Positions 11,615 through 20,096 of a stretch of 64,000 nucleotides of DNA are shown one piece after another (the stretch's first letter is position 1; each line of letters starts with the position of its first letter). Source of the stretch: Pseudomonas oligotrophica (GTDB lineage: Bacteria > Pseudomonadota > Gammaproteobacteria > Pseudomonadales > Pseudomonadaceae). The position numbers were made by a program, and so were the translations under genes. The stretch lies in the NCBI RefSeq assembly GCF_021726475.1, contig NZ_JAKJRU010000006.1, positions 186,001-250,000 of the forward strand, given 5' to 3'. Under the pieces are notes generated by a model. That model did no database searches. It was not told the DNA's origin and worked only from the letters and a program-made list of their open reading frames with translations.

Positions 11615-12811
11615 ATGAACGACGCCCTGACCCTGCTGCAGCCCTATCCCTTCGAGAAACTGCGCGGCCTGCTCGCCGGCGCCCAGCCGCCGGCGGACAA
11701 GCGCCCGATCGCCCTGTCGATCGGCGAGCCCAAGCACCGCTCGCCGGAATTCGTCGCCCACGCCCTGGCCGACAACCTCGAGCAACTGGCGGTGTACCCG
11801 ACCACGCTGGGCATCCCGGCACTGCGCGAAGCCATCGCCGGCTGGGCCGAGCGGCGCTTCGGCCTGGCCGCCGGCAGCATCGACCCGGCACGCCAGGTGC
11901 TGCCGGTCAACGGCACCCGCGAGGCGCTGTTCTCCTTTACCCAGACGGTGGTCAGCCGCGCCGGGCAGGGCCTGGTGATCAGCCCCAATCCGTTCTACCA
12001 GATCTACGAAGGCGCGGCCCTGCTCGCCGGCGCCGAGCCGCACTACCTGCCGTGCCTGGCCGAGAATGGCTTCAACCCGGACTTCGACGCCGTGCCGGCG
12101 GAAGTCTGGCAGCGTTGCCAGATCCTCTTCCTCTGCTCGCCGGGCAACCCCACCGGCGCGCTGGTGCCGCTGGAAACCCTGAAGCGGCTGATCGCCCTGG
12201 CCGACGAGCATGATTTCGTCATTGCCGCCGACGAATGCTACAGCGAGCTGTACTTCGACGAGGCCCGGCCGCCGGCGGGCCTGCTCAGCGCCTGCGCCGC
12301 GCTCGGGCGTCACGACTTCAGGCGCTGCGTGGTGCTCCACAGCCTGTCCAAGCGCTCCAACCTGCCCGGGCTGCGCTCGGGCTTCGTCGCCGGCGACGCC
12401 GACATCCTCAAGTCGTTCCTGCTCTACCGCACCTACCATGGCTGCGCCATGCCGGTGCACGTGCAGCTGGCCAGCGTGGCGGCATGGAACGACGAGATCC
12501 ACGTGCGCGCCAACCGCGAGCTGTACCGCGCCAAGTTCGACGCGGTGCTGCAGATCCTCGAGCCGGTGCTGGATGTGCAGCGCCCCGACGGCGGCTTCTA
12601 CCTCTGGCCGAAGACGCCAGTCGACGACCAGCACTTCACCCGCGAGCTGTTCGCCCAGGAGCACGTCACCGTGGTCCCGGGCTCCTACCTCTCGCGCGAG
12701 GTCGATGGCCTCAACCCGGGCGCCGACCGCGTGCGCATGGCGCTAGTCGCGCCGCTGGCCGAGTGCATCGAGGGCGCCGAGCGCATCCGCGCCTTTGTCG
12801 AACGGCTCTGA
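11615..12811 (+). CDS. dapC: succinyldiaminopimelate transaminase
   Basis: A 398-residue class I/II PLP aminotransferase. The PLP lysine is Lys246 in SLSKRSNLPGLRSG, the PLP-contacting CSPGNPTGA and AADECYSELYF segments are present, and the protein begins with an YPFEKL segment typical of DapC. It converts N-succinyl-2-amino-6-ketopimelate to N-succinyl-LL-2,6-diaminopimelate in the lysine/peptidoglycan pathway. ATG at 11615 fits the family N-terminus; the upstream open frame is not used. The association with dapD three genes downstream supports the assignment. Confidence 0.95.
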   Translation: MNDALTLLQPYPFEKLRGLLAGAQPPADKRPIALSIGEPKHRSPEFVAHALADNLEQLAVYPTTLGIPALREAIAGWAERRFGLAAGSIDPARQVLPVNGTREALFSFTQTVVSRAGQGLVISPNPFYQIYEGAALLAGAEPHYLPCLAENGFNPDFDAVPAEVWQRCQILFLCSPGNPTGALVPLETLKRLIALADEHDFVIAADECYSELYFDEARPPAGLLSACAALGRHDFRRCVVLHSLSKRSNLPGLRSGFVAGDADILKSFLLYRTYHGCAMPVHVQLASVAAWNDEIHVRANRELYRAKFDAVLQILEPVLDVQRPDGGFYLWPKTPVDDQHFTRELFAQEHVTVVPGSYLSREVDGLNPGADRVRMALVAPLAECIEGAERIRAFVERL

Positions 12812-12832
12812 ACCAACCCGCTCTCGCGGGCG

Positions 12833-12991
12833 TCAGGCGACGCCCGGCGGGATGCCGTCCTTGTTGTAGTTGCGCAGACGCTCGACGTTTTCCGGCTTCA
12901 TGTGCTCGGGCACATCGGAGCGCGGCGCCTCCTCCTGCTGGGGCCGTTGCGGGTACAGGATATCGGTCGACGTTTCATCATGCTGGCTCAT
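12833..12991 (-). CDS. small acidic conserved protein (52 aa)
   Basis: Too short to stand out by length, but ATG at 12991 follows a strong AGGAGG. The translation is MSQHDETSTDILYPQRPQQ and onward, ending with PENVERLRNYNKDGIPPGVA. It is polar, probably disordered and without cysteines or membrane segment. It is likely the second gene after the 81-residue gene at 13007-13252 (15-base gap). Convergent with dapC; a weak CCCGC/GCGGG hairpin lies between the two stops. Function unknown. Confidence 0.65.
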   Translation of the reverse strand: MSQHDETSTDILYPQRPQQEEAPRSDVPEHMKPENVERLRNYNKDGIPPGVA

Positions 12992-13006
12992 CGCGCGCCT
13001 CCTTCT

Positions 13007-13252
13007 TCAGATGGCGTTCTCTTCCCAGATTAGCTCACCCTCCGCGCTGACCTCGCGCACCTTGGTCAGCGCCGCCTCGGCCACCGCGTCCGCCTCAGAG
13101 GCGAGGTCGTAGGTGCGCCCCTCGCCCAGGCGAAAGACCGTCGCCTGCTCATCGCGGTCGCGCCGCTTGATGGCGATCACCGCCTCGAACGCAGTCCCAG
13201 CCGGAACCGCCGAAGAGATTGCCTCGTAGTGCTCGAAATGTTTACGTGCCAT
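13007..13252 (-). CDS. conserved hypothetical protein (81 aa)
   Basis: An 81-residue protein beginning MARKHFEHYEAISSAVPAG. It is predicted to be a small alpha/beta soluble domain with a Lys/Arg-rich centre (AIKRRDRDEQ) and an acidic C-terminus (EGELIWEENAI). I recognise no family. The start at 13252 is chosen because the longer frame reads through the divergent thioredoxin gene's leader. It is followed after 15 bases by the 52-residue gene. Confidence 0.7.
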   Translation of the reverse strand: MARKHFEHYEAISSAVPAGTAFEAVIAIKRRDRDEQATVFRLGEGRTYDLASEADAVAEAALTKVREVSAEGELIWEENAI

Positions 13253-13378
13253 GGTCTGCCTCGTCGTCAACACAGGTGTTGGGTGGACAACGCGACGCAG
13301 GCAAACGCTCGCCCGCACCGCCGAACCGCGGCGCCGCCAGGCGCTCTGAGATTGCATGAACCCGCCGGAGACAAGCCC

Positions 13379-13705
13379 ATGGCCCTGACCGAGAACTACG
13401 CCCTGACCGAGCCGAGCCGCAGCGAAGTGGACCTGCTCGACGGCCCCACCCTGCTGGAATTCGGCGCACCCTGGTGCGGCCATTGCCGGGCTGCCCAGCC
13501 GCTGCTGGAGCAGGCCATGGGCGGGCGCGACAGCCTGCGCCACCTGAAGATCGAGGACGGCCCCGGCCGGCCGCTGGGCCGCTCGTTCCGCGTCAAGCTC
13601 TGGCCGACCTTCATCCTGCTCGAGCACGGCGTGGAGCTGGCGCGGGTGGTGCGGCCGACCGAGGCCGAAGCGATCGAGCAGATCCTCGGCGAGGCCGGGC
13701 GCTGA
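13379..13705 (+). CDS. thioredoxin family protein
   Basis: A 108-residue cytoplasmic thioredoxin-fold protein with the active-site motif APWCGHCRAA (WCGHC, PDI/thioredoxin type) and the cis-Pro segment KLWPTFILLEHG. GGAG lies 11 bases upstream of the ATG. It is shorter than standard thioredoxin at the N-terminus, so it is a paralogue rather than TrxA. It is followed 80 bases later by another thioredoxin-fold gene, the ArsC/Spx-like one. Likely a general thiol-disulfide oxidoreductase; the partner is unknown. Confidence 0.88.
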   Translation: MALTENYALTEPSRSEVDLLDGPTLLEFGAPWCGHCRAAQPLLEQAMGGRDSLRHLKIEDGPGRPLGRSFRVKLWPTFILLEHGVELARVVRPTEAEAIEQILGEAGR

Positions 13706-13785
13706 GCACCGCGACGGCGCGCCGACACCCGGGCACAGGCATGGCATAATCCCGACCCGGTTTTCAGGAGTTGGAGCCCCCGGCC

Positions 13786-14148
13786 ATGTCAGAACCCGTC
13801 AAGCTGTTCGGTATCAAGGCGTGCGACACCATGAAGAAGGCGCGCAGCTGGCTCGACGAGCAGGGCATCGACTACGTCTTCCATGACTACAAGAGCGCCG
13901 GCATCGACCGCGCGCACCTGCAGGCCTGGTGCGACGAGCACGGCTGGCAGACGGTCCTGAACCGCGCGGGCACCACGTTTCGCAAGCTGGACGATGCGCA
14001 GAAGGCCGACCTCGACCAGGCCCGCGCCATCGAACTGATGCTGGCCCAGCCCTCGATGATCAAGCGTCCGGTGCTCGAACTCGGCGACCGGACCCTGGTG
14101 GGCTTCAAGCCGGACCTCTATGCGGCTGCACTGACAGCCTCGAACTGA
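13786..14148 (+). CDS. ArsC/Spx-family protein (YffB-like)
   Basis: A 120-residue ArsC-superfamily protein with the N-terminal motif GIKACDTMKKARSWL (single Cys where ArsC has its catalytic Cys) and the C-terminal KRPVLELGDRTLVGFKP. The YffB branch replaces the ArsC arginine context, and arsenate reductase activity should not be assumed. I chose the ATG at 13786 (GGAG nine bases upstream) over the TTG at 13771. Its position just before dapD matches the gene order in other pseudomonads. Confidence 0.88.
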   Translation: MSEPVKLFGIKACDTMKKARSWLDEQGIDYVFHDYKSAGIDRAHLQAWCDEHGWQTVLNRAGTTFRKLDDAQKADLDQARAIELMLAQPSMIKRPVLELGDRTLVGFKPDLYAAALTASN

Positions 14149-14188
14149 CCACGCGCGCCGGGCGGCGCGCCATGACAAGGACAATGCC

Positions 14189-15223
14189 ATGACCACTTCC
14201 CTCTTCAGCCTGGCCTTCGGTGTCGGCACGCAGAACCGCGACGGCGCCTGGCTGGAAGTCTTCTACGCCCAGCCGCTGCTCAACCCGCAGGCCGAGCTGG
14301 TGCAGGCCATCGCCCCGCTGCTCGACTACCAGGGCGGCAACCGGGCCATCGCCATCACCATCAACCAGGCTGCCGACCTGGCCGCCGCGCTGAAGCCGGT
14401 CTGCCCGGTCCAGCATGCCCTGCTGACCCGCCTGGCCGAGGCCCAGCGGCCGCTGGTGGTCACCCTGCTGGAGGAGGATGCGCCGCTGACCTCCACGCCG
14501 GAGGCCTACCTCAAGCTGCACCTGCTGTCGCACCGCCTGGTCAAGCCGCACGGGCTGAACCTGACCGGTATCTTCCCGCTGCTGCCGAACGTCGCCTGGA
14601 CCAGCCAGGGCGCCGTCGACCTGGCCGAGCTGCCGGAGCGCCAGCTCGAAGCGCGCCTGAAGGGCGAGCTGCTGGAAGTCTTCTCGGTGGACAAGTTCCC
14701 GAAGATGACCGACTACGTGGTCCCGGCCGGTGTGCGCATCGCCGACAGCGCGCGCATCCGCCTCGGCGCCTACGTCGGTGAAGGCACCACGGTAATGCAC
14801 GAGGGCTTCGTCAACTTCAACGCCGGCACCGCCGGCCCCGGCATGATCGAAGGCCGCGTCTCGGCCGGCGTGTTCGTCGGCAAGGGTTCGGACCTGGGCG
14901 GCGGTTGCTCGACCATGGGCACCCTGTCCGGAGGCGGCAACATCGTCATCTCGGTGGGCGAGAACTGCCTGATCGGCGCCAACGCCGGCATCGGCATCCC
15001 GCTGGGCGACCGCAACACCGTCGAGTCCGGCCTGTACATCACTGCCGGCACCAAGGTCAGCCTGCTCGACGAAAACGGCCAGCTGGTCAAGGTGGTCAAG
15101 GCACGCGAGCTGGCCGGGCAGAGCGACCTGCTGTTCCGCCGCAATTCGCAGACCGGCGCGGTAGAGTGCAAGACCCACAAGTCGGCCATCGAACTGAACG
15201 AGGCGCTGCACGCGCACAACTGA
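14189..15223 (+). CDS. dapD: 2,3,4,5-tetrahydropyridine-2,6-dicarboxylate N-succinyltransferase
   Basis: A 344-residue left-handed beta-helix acyltransferase of the long pseudomonad DapD type. The hexapeptide-repeat region shows VRIADSARIRLGAYVGEGT, then GTAGPGMIEGRVSAGVFVG and NCLIGANAGIGIPLGD. It transfers succinyl from succinyl-CoA to tetrahydrodipicolinate, the step before the DapC transamination. Both genes lie within 4 kb, which supports the pathway assignment. Confidence 0.96.
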   Translation: MTTSLFSLAFGVGTQNRDGAWLEVFYAQPLLNPQAELVQAIAPLLDYQGGNRAIAITINQAADLAAALKPVCPVQHALLTRLAEAQRPLVVTLLEEDAPLTSTPEAYLKLHLLSHRLVKPHGLNLTGIFPLLPNVAWTSQGAVDLAELPERQLEARLKGELLEVFSVDKFPKMTDYVVPAGVRIADSARIRLGAYVGEGTTVMHEGFVNFNAGTAGPGMIEGRVSAGVFVGKGSDLGGGCSTMGTLSGGGNIVISVGENCLIGANAGIGIPLGDRNTVESGLYITAGTKVSLLDENGQLVKVVKARELAGQSDLLFRRNSQTGAVECKTHKSAIELNEALHAHN

Positions 15224-15307
15224 CCCGACGCAGGAAGCCAGGCGGTCAGCGCTGGAAGCAACCGCAAGCCGGCCTGGCTTCCAGCGTCCGCCCAAGGCCC
15301 TGACGCA

Positions 15308-16510
15308 ATGCTCGTATCCCCCTGGCGTGCCGATTTTCCCGCCCTCTCCGTCCTGGAGTCGCAGGGCCAGGTCTACCTCGACAGCGCCGCCACGGCGCAG
15401 AAGCCGCAGGCGCTCATCGATGCCCTGTGCGGCTACTACACCAGCGGCGCAGCCAACGTGCACCGCGCCCAGCACCAGCCTGCCGAGCGCGCCACCCGCG
15501 CCTTCGAAGACAGCCGCATCAAGATCGCCAGATGGCTGAATGCCAGCAGCCCGACCGAGATCGTCTTCACCCGGGGCGCCACCGAGGCGCTGAACCTCCT
15601 GGCCTACGGTCTGGAGCACCTGATCGGCGCCGGCGACGAACTCGTCATCAGCGCGCTGGAGCACCATGCCAACCTGCTGCCCTGGCAACAGCTGGCGCTG
15701 CGCCGCGGAGCCAGGCTCATGGTGCTGCCGCTCGATGCCGACGGCCGCATCGACCTTGACGCCGCGCAACGGCTGATCGGTCCGCGCACGCGCTTGCTGG
15801 CGGTCAGCCAGCTGTCCAACGTGCTCGGCAGCTGGCAGCCGCTGCAACCGCTGCTCGAGCTGGCGCGCCGGCACGGCGCGCTGAGCGTGGTCGATGGCGC
15901 GCAGGGCGTGGCCCATGGCCGGCATGACCTGCAGGCGCTGGCCTGCGACTTCTACGTGCTGTCCAGCCACAAGCTGTACGGCCCGGACGGGGTCGGCGCG
16001 CTGTTCGGCCGCGGCGAGGCGCTGCTGCAGCTGCACCACTGGCAGTTCGGCGGCGAGATGGTGCGCATCGCCGAGTTCGAGCACGCCGAGTTCCATGCCG
16101 CGCCGCTGGGCTTCGAGGCCGGTACGCCGCCGATCGCCGGGGTCATCGCCCTCGGCGCCAGCCTCGACTACCTCGCCGGGCTGGACGCCAATGCCGTGCT
16201 GGCACACGAGCAGGCGCTGCACGGCAAGCTGCTCGACGGACTGCGTGCGCGCGCCGGGGTGCGCCTGCTCGGCTCGCCGCAGGCCGCGCTGGCCAGCTTC
16301 GTGGTCGACGGCGTGCACCATGCCGACCTGTCGCAGCTGCTCATCGAACAGGGCATCGCCGTGCGCAGCGGCAATCACTGCGCCATGCCGCTGATGAAGC
16401 GCCTGGGGCTGGACGGTGCGATCCGTGTCTCCCTCGGCCTGTACAACGACGAAAGCGACCTGCAGCGCCTGTTCTCGGCACTGGACGCCGCCCTGGAGCT
16501 GCTCCGATGA
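15308..16510 (+). CDS. csdA: cysteine desulfurase (SufS/CsdA type)
   Basis: A 400-residue PLP enzyme of group II cysteine desulfurases. PLP is bound by Lys222 (SSHKLYGPDG). The persulfide-forming Cys358 is in RSGNHCAMPLM, and VHRAQHQPAERAT and ISALEHHANLLPW are the conserved N-terminal motifs. It releases sulfur from cysteine and hands it to the SufE-like protein encoded immediately downstream (4-base overlap). The stand-alone pair, away from sufBCD, fits CsdA-CsdE. Confidence 0.95.
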   Translation: MLVSPWRADFPALSVLESQGQVYLDSAATAQKPQALIDALCGYYTSGAANVHRAQHQPAERATRAFEDSRIKIARWLNASSPTEIVFTRGATEALNLLAYGLEHLIGAGDELVISALEHHANLLPWQQLALRRGARLMVLPLDADGRIDLDAAQRLIGPRTRLLAVSQLSNVLGSWQPLQPLLELARRHGALSVVDGAQGVAHGRHDLQALACDFYVLSSHKLYGPDGVGALFGRGEALLQLHHWQFGGEMVRIAEFEHAEFHAAPLGFEAGTPPIAGVIALGASLDYLAGLDANAVLAHEQALHGKLLDGLRARAGVRLLGSPQAALASFVVDGVHHADLSQLLIEQGIAVRSGNHCAMPLMKRLGLDGAIRVSLGLYNDESDLQRLFSALDAALELLR

Positions 16511-16917
16511 GCGACCTGCCCGCCTCCGCCCGGGAAACCCTCGCAGCCTTCGCCCAGGCAGGCGGCTGGGAGCAGCGCGCCCGCCTGCTGATGCAGTGGG
16601 GCGCGCGCCTGCCCGCGCTGGCCGAGGACGAGCGCAACGAGGCCAACCGGGTGGCCGGTTGCGAGAGCCAGGTCTGGCTGTTGGGCGAGCAGCGCGACGG
16701 CCGCTGGCAGTTTCGCGCGAGCAGCGAGGCGCGCCTGCTGCGCGGCCTGCTGGCCGTGCTGCTGGCGCGAGTCAACGGGCTGGATGCCGAGGCGCTGGCG
16801 GCAGTGGACGTGGCCGACTGGTTCGCCCAGCTCGGCCTCGGCCGCCAGCTGTCACCGTCGCGCAGCAACGGCATGAACGCCGTGCTGGCGCGCATGCGTG
16901 AACTGACGGCGGGCTGA
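16507..16917 (+). CDS. csdE: SufE/CsdE-like sulfur acceptor
   Basis: A 136-residue SufE-family protein with the sulfur-accepting Cys52 in RVAGCESQVWL, followed by the conserved RFRASSEARLLRGLLAVLL helix region. It stimulates the desulfurase and relays persulfide sulfur. The ATG overlaps the csdA stop by 4 bases, showing translational coupling. It is convergent with the ketoacyl synthase gene 20 bases away. Confidence 0.94.
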   Translation: MSDLPASARETLAAFAQAGGWEQRARLLMQWGARLPALAEDERNEANRVAGCESQVWLLGEQRDGRWQFRASSEARLLRGLLAVLLARVNGLDAEALAAVDVADWFAQLGLGRQLSPSRSNGMNAVLARMRELTAG

Positions 16918-16936
16918 GCCGCCGTCCGCTGGCATT

Positions 16937-18058
16937 TCAGCGCTTGCGCAGGATCACGCTGCCGATCGAGTAGCCGGCGCCGAACGAGCTCAACACGCCG
17001 ACGCTGCCGGCGGGCAGGTCGTCCTGGTGCTTGTGGAAGGCGATCACCGAGCCAGCCGAACTGGTGTTGGCGTAGGTGTCGAGGATCACCGGCGCTTCTT
17101 CGGCGGTGGCATCGCGGCCGAGCAGGCGTCGCACGATCAGCTGGTTCATGTTCAGGTTGGCCTGGTGCAGCCAGAAGCGCTTGACCGACTCGACCGGCAG
17201 GCCGCTCTCGGCCAGGTGAGCGCCGATCAGCTCGGCGACCATCGGACAGACTTCCTTGAACACCTTGCGGCCTTCCTGGATGAACAGCTTGTCCGGATCG
17301 TCCTTGTGCTCCTCGGCCGCTCGGTTGAGGAAGCCGAAGTTGTTGCGGATGTTGTTGGAGAACTCGGTCGCCAGCTTGGTGCTGAGCACCTCCCACTGGT
17401 ACGCCGAGGTCGCCAGGTCGGCGCGCTCGAGCAGCACCGCGGTGCAGGCGTCGCCGAAGATGAAATGACTGTCGCGGTCGCGGAAGTTCATGTGCCCGGT
17501 GCAGATCTCCGGGTTGACCATCAGCACCGCACGCGCCTGCCCCAGGCGGATGCTGTTGGCGGCGTTCTGGATGCCGAAGGTCGCCGACGAGCAGGCCACG
17601 TTCATGTCGAAGCCGAAACCCTTGATGCCCAGCGCCGCCTGCACCTCGATGGCGATCGCCGGGTAGGCACGCTGCAGGTTCGAGCAAGCGACGATCACCC
17701 CGTCGATGTCCGCCGCGCACTTGCCGGCACGGGTCAGCGCCTGCTCGGCGGCCTTGACCGACATTTCGCAGAGGATCGACCACTGCTCGTTGTTGCGCTC
17801 GGGAATGCGCGGAACCATGCGCGCCGGGTCGAGGATGCCGTTCTTGTCGGTGACGAAGCGGCTCTTGATGCCCGAGGCCTTCTCGATGAAGGCGGCGCTG
17901 GACTCGGCCAGCGGCTGCATCTCGCCGGCCTCGATGGCCGCGGCATGCTCGGCATTGTGACGCTGGACGAAGGTGTTGAAGGAGGCCACCAGCTCTTCGT
18001 TGGAGATGCTGCTGGCGGGGGTGTAAAGGCCGGTACCGCTGATCACGACGTCGTACAC
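16937..18058 (-). CDS. beta-ketoacyl-ACP synthase III family protein
   Basis: A 373-residue thiolase-fold condensing enzyme. The triad is Cys156 (NVACSSATFG), His (WLHQANLNMN) and Asn (YANTSSAGS). I chose GTG at 18058, preceded by GAGGAG, giving the N-terminus MYDVVISGTGLYTP; the longer frame to 18160 adds an arginine-rich leader. It is longer than FabH and resembles the P. aeruginosa PA3286-type enzyme, reported to condense octanoyl-CoA from beta-oxidation with malonyl-ACP. That substrate assignment is from memory of the family and not shown by the sequence. Confidence 0.88.
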   Translation of the reverse strand: MYDVVISGTGLYTPASSISNEELVASFNTFVQRHNAEHAAAIEAGEMQPLAESSAAFIEKASGIKSRFVTDKNGILDPARMVPRIPERNNEQWSILCEMSVKAAEQALTRAGKCAADIDGVIVACSNLQRAYPAIAIEVQAALGIKGFGFDMNVACSSATFGIQNAANSIRLGQARAVLMVNPEICTGHMNFRDRDSHFIFGDACTAVLLERADLATSAYQWEVLSTKLATEFSNNIRNNFGFLNRAAEEHKDDPDKLFIQEGRKVFKEVCPMVAELIGAHLAESGLPVESVKRFWLHQANLNMNQLIVRRLLGRDATAEEAPVILDTYANTSSAGSVIAFHKHQDDLPAGSVGVLSSFGAGYSIGSVILRKR

Positions 18059-18245
18059 GGTCGCTCCTCTGGAGTTGGCTTGTCGTAGTGACGCCGGAAC
18101 GACGCGGCCACGCGGCCGACGGGGTTCACGCATGCGCCTGTTGTGGCGGCTATTGTGCACGAAAAGCGTAAAGAAACCGCAACCTTGCGCGCTTTGTTGA
18201 GGAAATTATGAGGATCTTTCGTGACCCGTCGGTCGGATCGTGAAA

Positions 18246-18265
18246 GGAGCGTCGAACGACGCTCC
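18246..18265 (-). terminator. hairpin terminator after tsdA
   Basis: A perfect 9-base stem (GGAGCGTCG/CGACGCTCC) with a 2-base spacer lies 27 bases past the tsdA stop, followed on the minus strand by a short TTTC. The T-run is weak, so termination efficiency is uncertain. Confidence 0.55.
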
Positions 18266-18291
18266 CGGATTGGCAGGTTGCCGGGCCAGGG

Positions 18292-19203
18292 TCACTTGAT
18301 CCCCTGGCCGAGCAGCACGCCGTTCACCTCCACGCCGTACAGGTTGACGCCGTCGTTGGCGTGGTACTTGTCCCGTGTCTTGGCGATCGAGCCGTCGATC
18401 AGCCGCGGATCCTGCGGGCGCTCGTGGCTGTTCATGTAGGCGGCAACGTTCCAGGCCTCCTCGTCGCTGAGGGTGCGGCCCTTGCCGAGCGGCATGTTTT
18501 CCTTGATGAACGCCGCGGCGGTGTTGATCCGGTGCATGCCGGCGCCCCAGTTGAACGAATCGCGTCCCCACAGCGGCGGGAACACGTAGCCCTCGGCCGC
18601 CTTCTGGCCCTGGCCGTCGTCGCCGTGGCAGACCGCGCATTGCGCGGCGTAGACCTCGCGGCCCTTGGCGATGTCGTAGCCGCCCTTGGGCTGCGGCACT
18701 TCCGGGTAGGCGCGGCCGGGCAGCTCCTGGCCGGTCGGCGCACCAGTGGAGAGCCAGTAGGAGTAGGCGCTCAACGCATTGATCACGTGGCTGTCGGCCG
18801 CCGGTGGCTTGCCGTTCATGCTGAACTGGAAGCAGCCCTGGACCCGCTCGGCATAGCTGTTGACCTTGTCGTTCTTCTTCCGGTAGGCCGGGTACATCGG
18901 ATAGGCGCCCCACAGCGGCGCGGAGTCGGCCTTGCGTCCCTGGTCGAGGTGGCAGTTGGTGCAGTTCATGCCGTTGCCGACGTACTCGCCGGCGTATTTC
19001 TGCGTGTTGACGAAGATCGCCCGGCCTTCCTGCACCAGCTTGCCGTAGGCATTGTCCGGCAGGTCGCTTTCCTGCGGCGGCTCGAAGGCTGGCTTGCCGG
19101 TGGCCTTCGGGTTGAGCTGGGACTGGTCGTCCATCTTGATCTCGGCGGCCGCTACCGGTCCGCAGACCGCCAGCGCCAGCACGGCGAAGGGAAACAGTTT
19201 CAT
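18292..19203 (-). CDS. tsdA: diheme thiosulfate dehydrogenase TsdA
   Basis: A 303-residue periplasmic diheme cytochrome c with a signal peptide (about residues 1-20). Heme 1 is bound by C81-C84-H85 (CTNCH), and heme 2 by C189-C192-H193 (CAVCH). The segment LWGAYPMYPAYR...RVQGCFQFSMNG holds Cys124, matching the distal Cys ligand of the active-site heme in characterised TsdA enzymes. A Met (Met223, GAGMHRI) is a likely heme 2 ligand. The enzyme oxidises two thiosulfates to tetrathionate, or the reverse. It is co-transcribed with tsdB, 11 bases upstream. Confidence 0.92.
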   Translation of the reverse strand: MKLFPFAVLALAVCGPVAAAEIKMDDQSQLNPKATGKPAFEPPQESDLPDNAYGKLVQEGRAIFVNTQKYAGEYVGNGMNCTNCHLDQGRKADSAPLWGAYPMYPAYRKKNDKVNSYAERVQGCFQFSMNGKPPAADSHVINALSAYSYWLSTGAPTGQELPGRAYPEVPQPKGGYDIAKGREVYAAQCAVCHGDDGQGQKAAEGYVFPPLWGRDSFNWGAGMHRINTAAAFIKENMPLGKGRTLSDEEAWNVAAYMNSHERPQDPRLIDGSIAKTRDKYHANDGVNLYGVEVNGVLLGQGIK

Positions 19204-19214
19204 GCGCGCGACTC

Positions 19215-19850
19215 CTATTGGCCCAGGCTGGCGAAGTACTCCGCCACGGCAGTGACTTCCGCGTCGGTCAGCGAACGGGCGACATGCCCCATCAGATCGT
19301 TCGGGTCGTTCTTGCGCGTGCCCTGGCGCCAAGCGTTCAGCTGTGCGCTCAGGTAGGCCGCCGACTGGCCGCCCAGCGCCGGGAAGGCATCGCCCACACC
19401 GCTGCCGCCGGGGCCATGGCAGGACACGCATTCGGGAATGTTGCGCTCCCAGGCACCGCGCAGCGCCAGCCGGGCACCGACACCTTCGGCTGCATCGGCA
19501 CGGTTGGCCTGCGCCGCTGCCGGCGCGGGCTTGGCCGCGAGGAACGCGCTCAGTGCCTGCATCTCGTCGTCACCGAGCGCCGCGGCGATCGGTTGCATGA
19601 TCGGATTGGCCCGGGCTCCGCTACGGAAGTCCTCCAGCTGCTTGTTCAGGTAGCCGGCAGACAGTCCGGCCAGTCGCGGAAAGCCACCGGCGGCCATGCC
19701 CTCGCCGTTGGCGCCATGGCAGGTGACGCAGGCCATCGCCGCCGGATTCGCGCCCCCCTGGGTAAAGAGTTTCTGTCCGTCGGCAGCCTGGGCCTGCATG
19801 GCCAGCAGCAAGGCACAGGCCCCGGCCAGCAGGCGATCGGTCGTTCTCAT
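19215..19850 (-). CDS. tsdB: diheme cytochrome c TsdB, electron acceptor of TsdA
   Basis: A 211-residue exported class I diheme cytochrome c4-like protein, with a signal peptide to about residue 22. Two heme sites are present, C41-C44-H45 (CVTCH) and C141-C144-H145 (CVSCH), each in its own domain with a downstream Met. TsdB proteins take electrons from TsdA and pass them to the respiratory chain; the tsdB-tsdA order matches the P. stutzeri operon. The ATG at 19850 has GAGGT five bases upstream and is followed by a signal peptide, which rules out the much longer frame. Confidence 0.9.
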   Translation of the reverse strand: MRTTDRLLAGACALLLAMQAQAADGQKLFTQGGANPAAMACVTCHGANGEGMAAGGFPRLAGLSAGYLNKQLEDFRSGARANPIMQPIAAALGDDEMQALSAFLAAKPAPAAAQANRADAAEGVGARLALRGAWERNIPECVSCHGPGGSGVGDAFPALGGQSAAYLSAQLNAWRQGTRKNDPNDLMGHVARSLTDAEVTAVAEYFASLGQ

Positions 19851-19984
19851 ACGGGACCTCACGGTATTTCGAGTTGTAATGATCGCCGCGAGGCAACCGG
19901 CGCCTCCCTCGAGGTGCGGCCGGTTGTCGCAGTCAGCGCGAAGGTAGCATGCGCTTCCCGGACAAGAAAGAAATCGAATAACGC

Positions 19985-20001
19985 TAGAACTTTCGGTTCT
20001 A
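19985..20001. promoter_or_regulatory. inverted repeat TAGAAC-N5-GTTCTA in the tsdB promoter region
   Basis: A perfect 6-base dyad with a 5-base loop lies in the AT-rich divergent gap between tsdB and the 20097 gene, about 135 bases upstream of the tsdB start. It could be an operator; the regulator is unknown. Confidence 0.35.
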
Positions 20002-20014
20002 TAAGTTTTCGCAA

Positions 20015-20032
20015 TATACCCCAGGGGGCATC
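20015..20032. promoter_or_regulatory. G/C-tract dyad TACCCC-AG-GGGGCA, CsoR/CstR-like
   Basis: The arms are complementary except for one base. The pattern of AT flanks around C4 and G4 tracts resembles operators of CsoR/CstR-family repressors, some of which sense persulfides. The link to tsdBA is inference; it could equally be fortuitous in GC-rich DNA. Confidence 0.3.
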
Positions 20033-20096
20033 GCCCGACCGGGCACCCGCGGCGGCCTTCGGCTATGCTGCGCGCCCCGACCACAGGAGTCCGCAG

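Noticed and set aside
14105..16378. 757-residue minus-strand ORF opposite dapD and csdA
   Set aside because: It covers two well-identified genes with clear catalytic motifs on the plus strand; no signal of its own.
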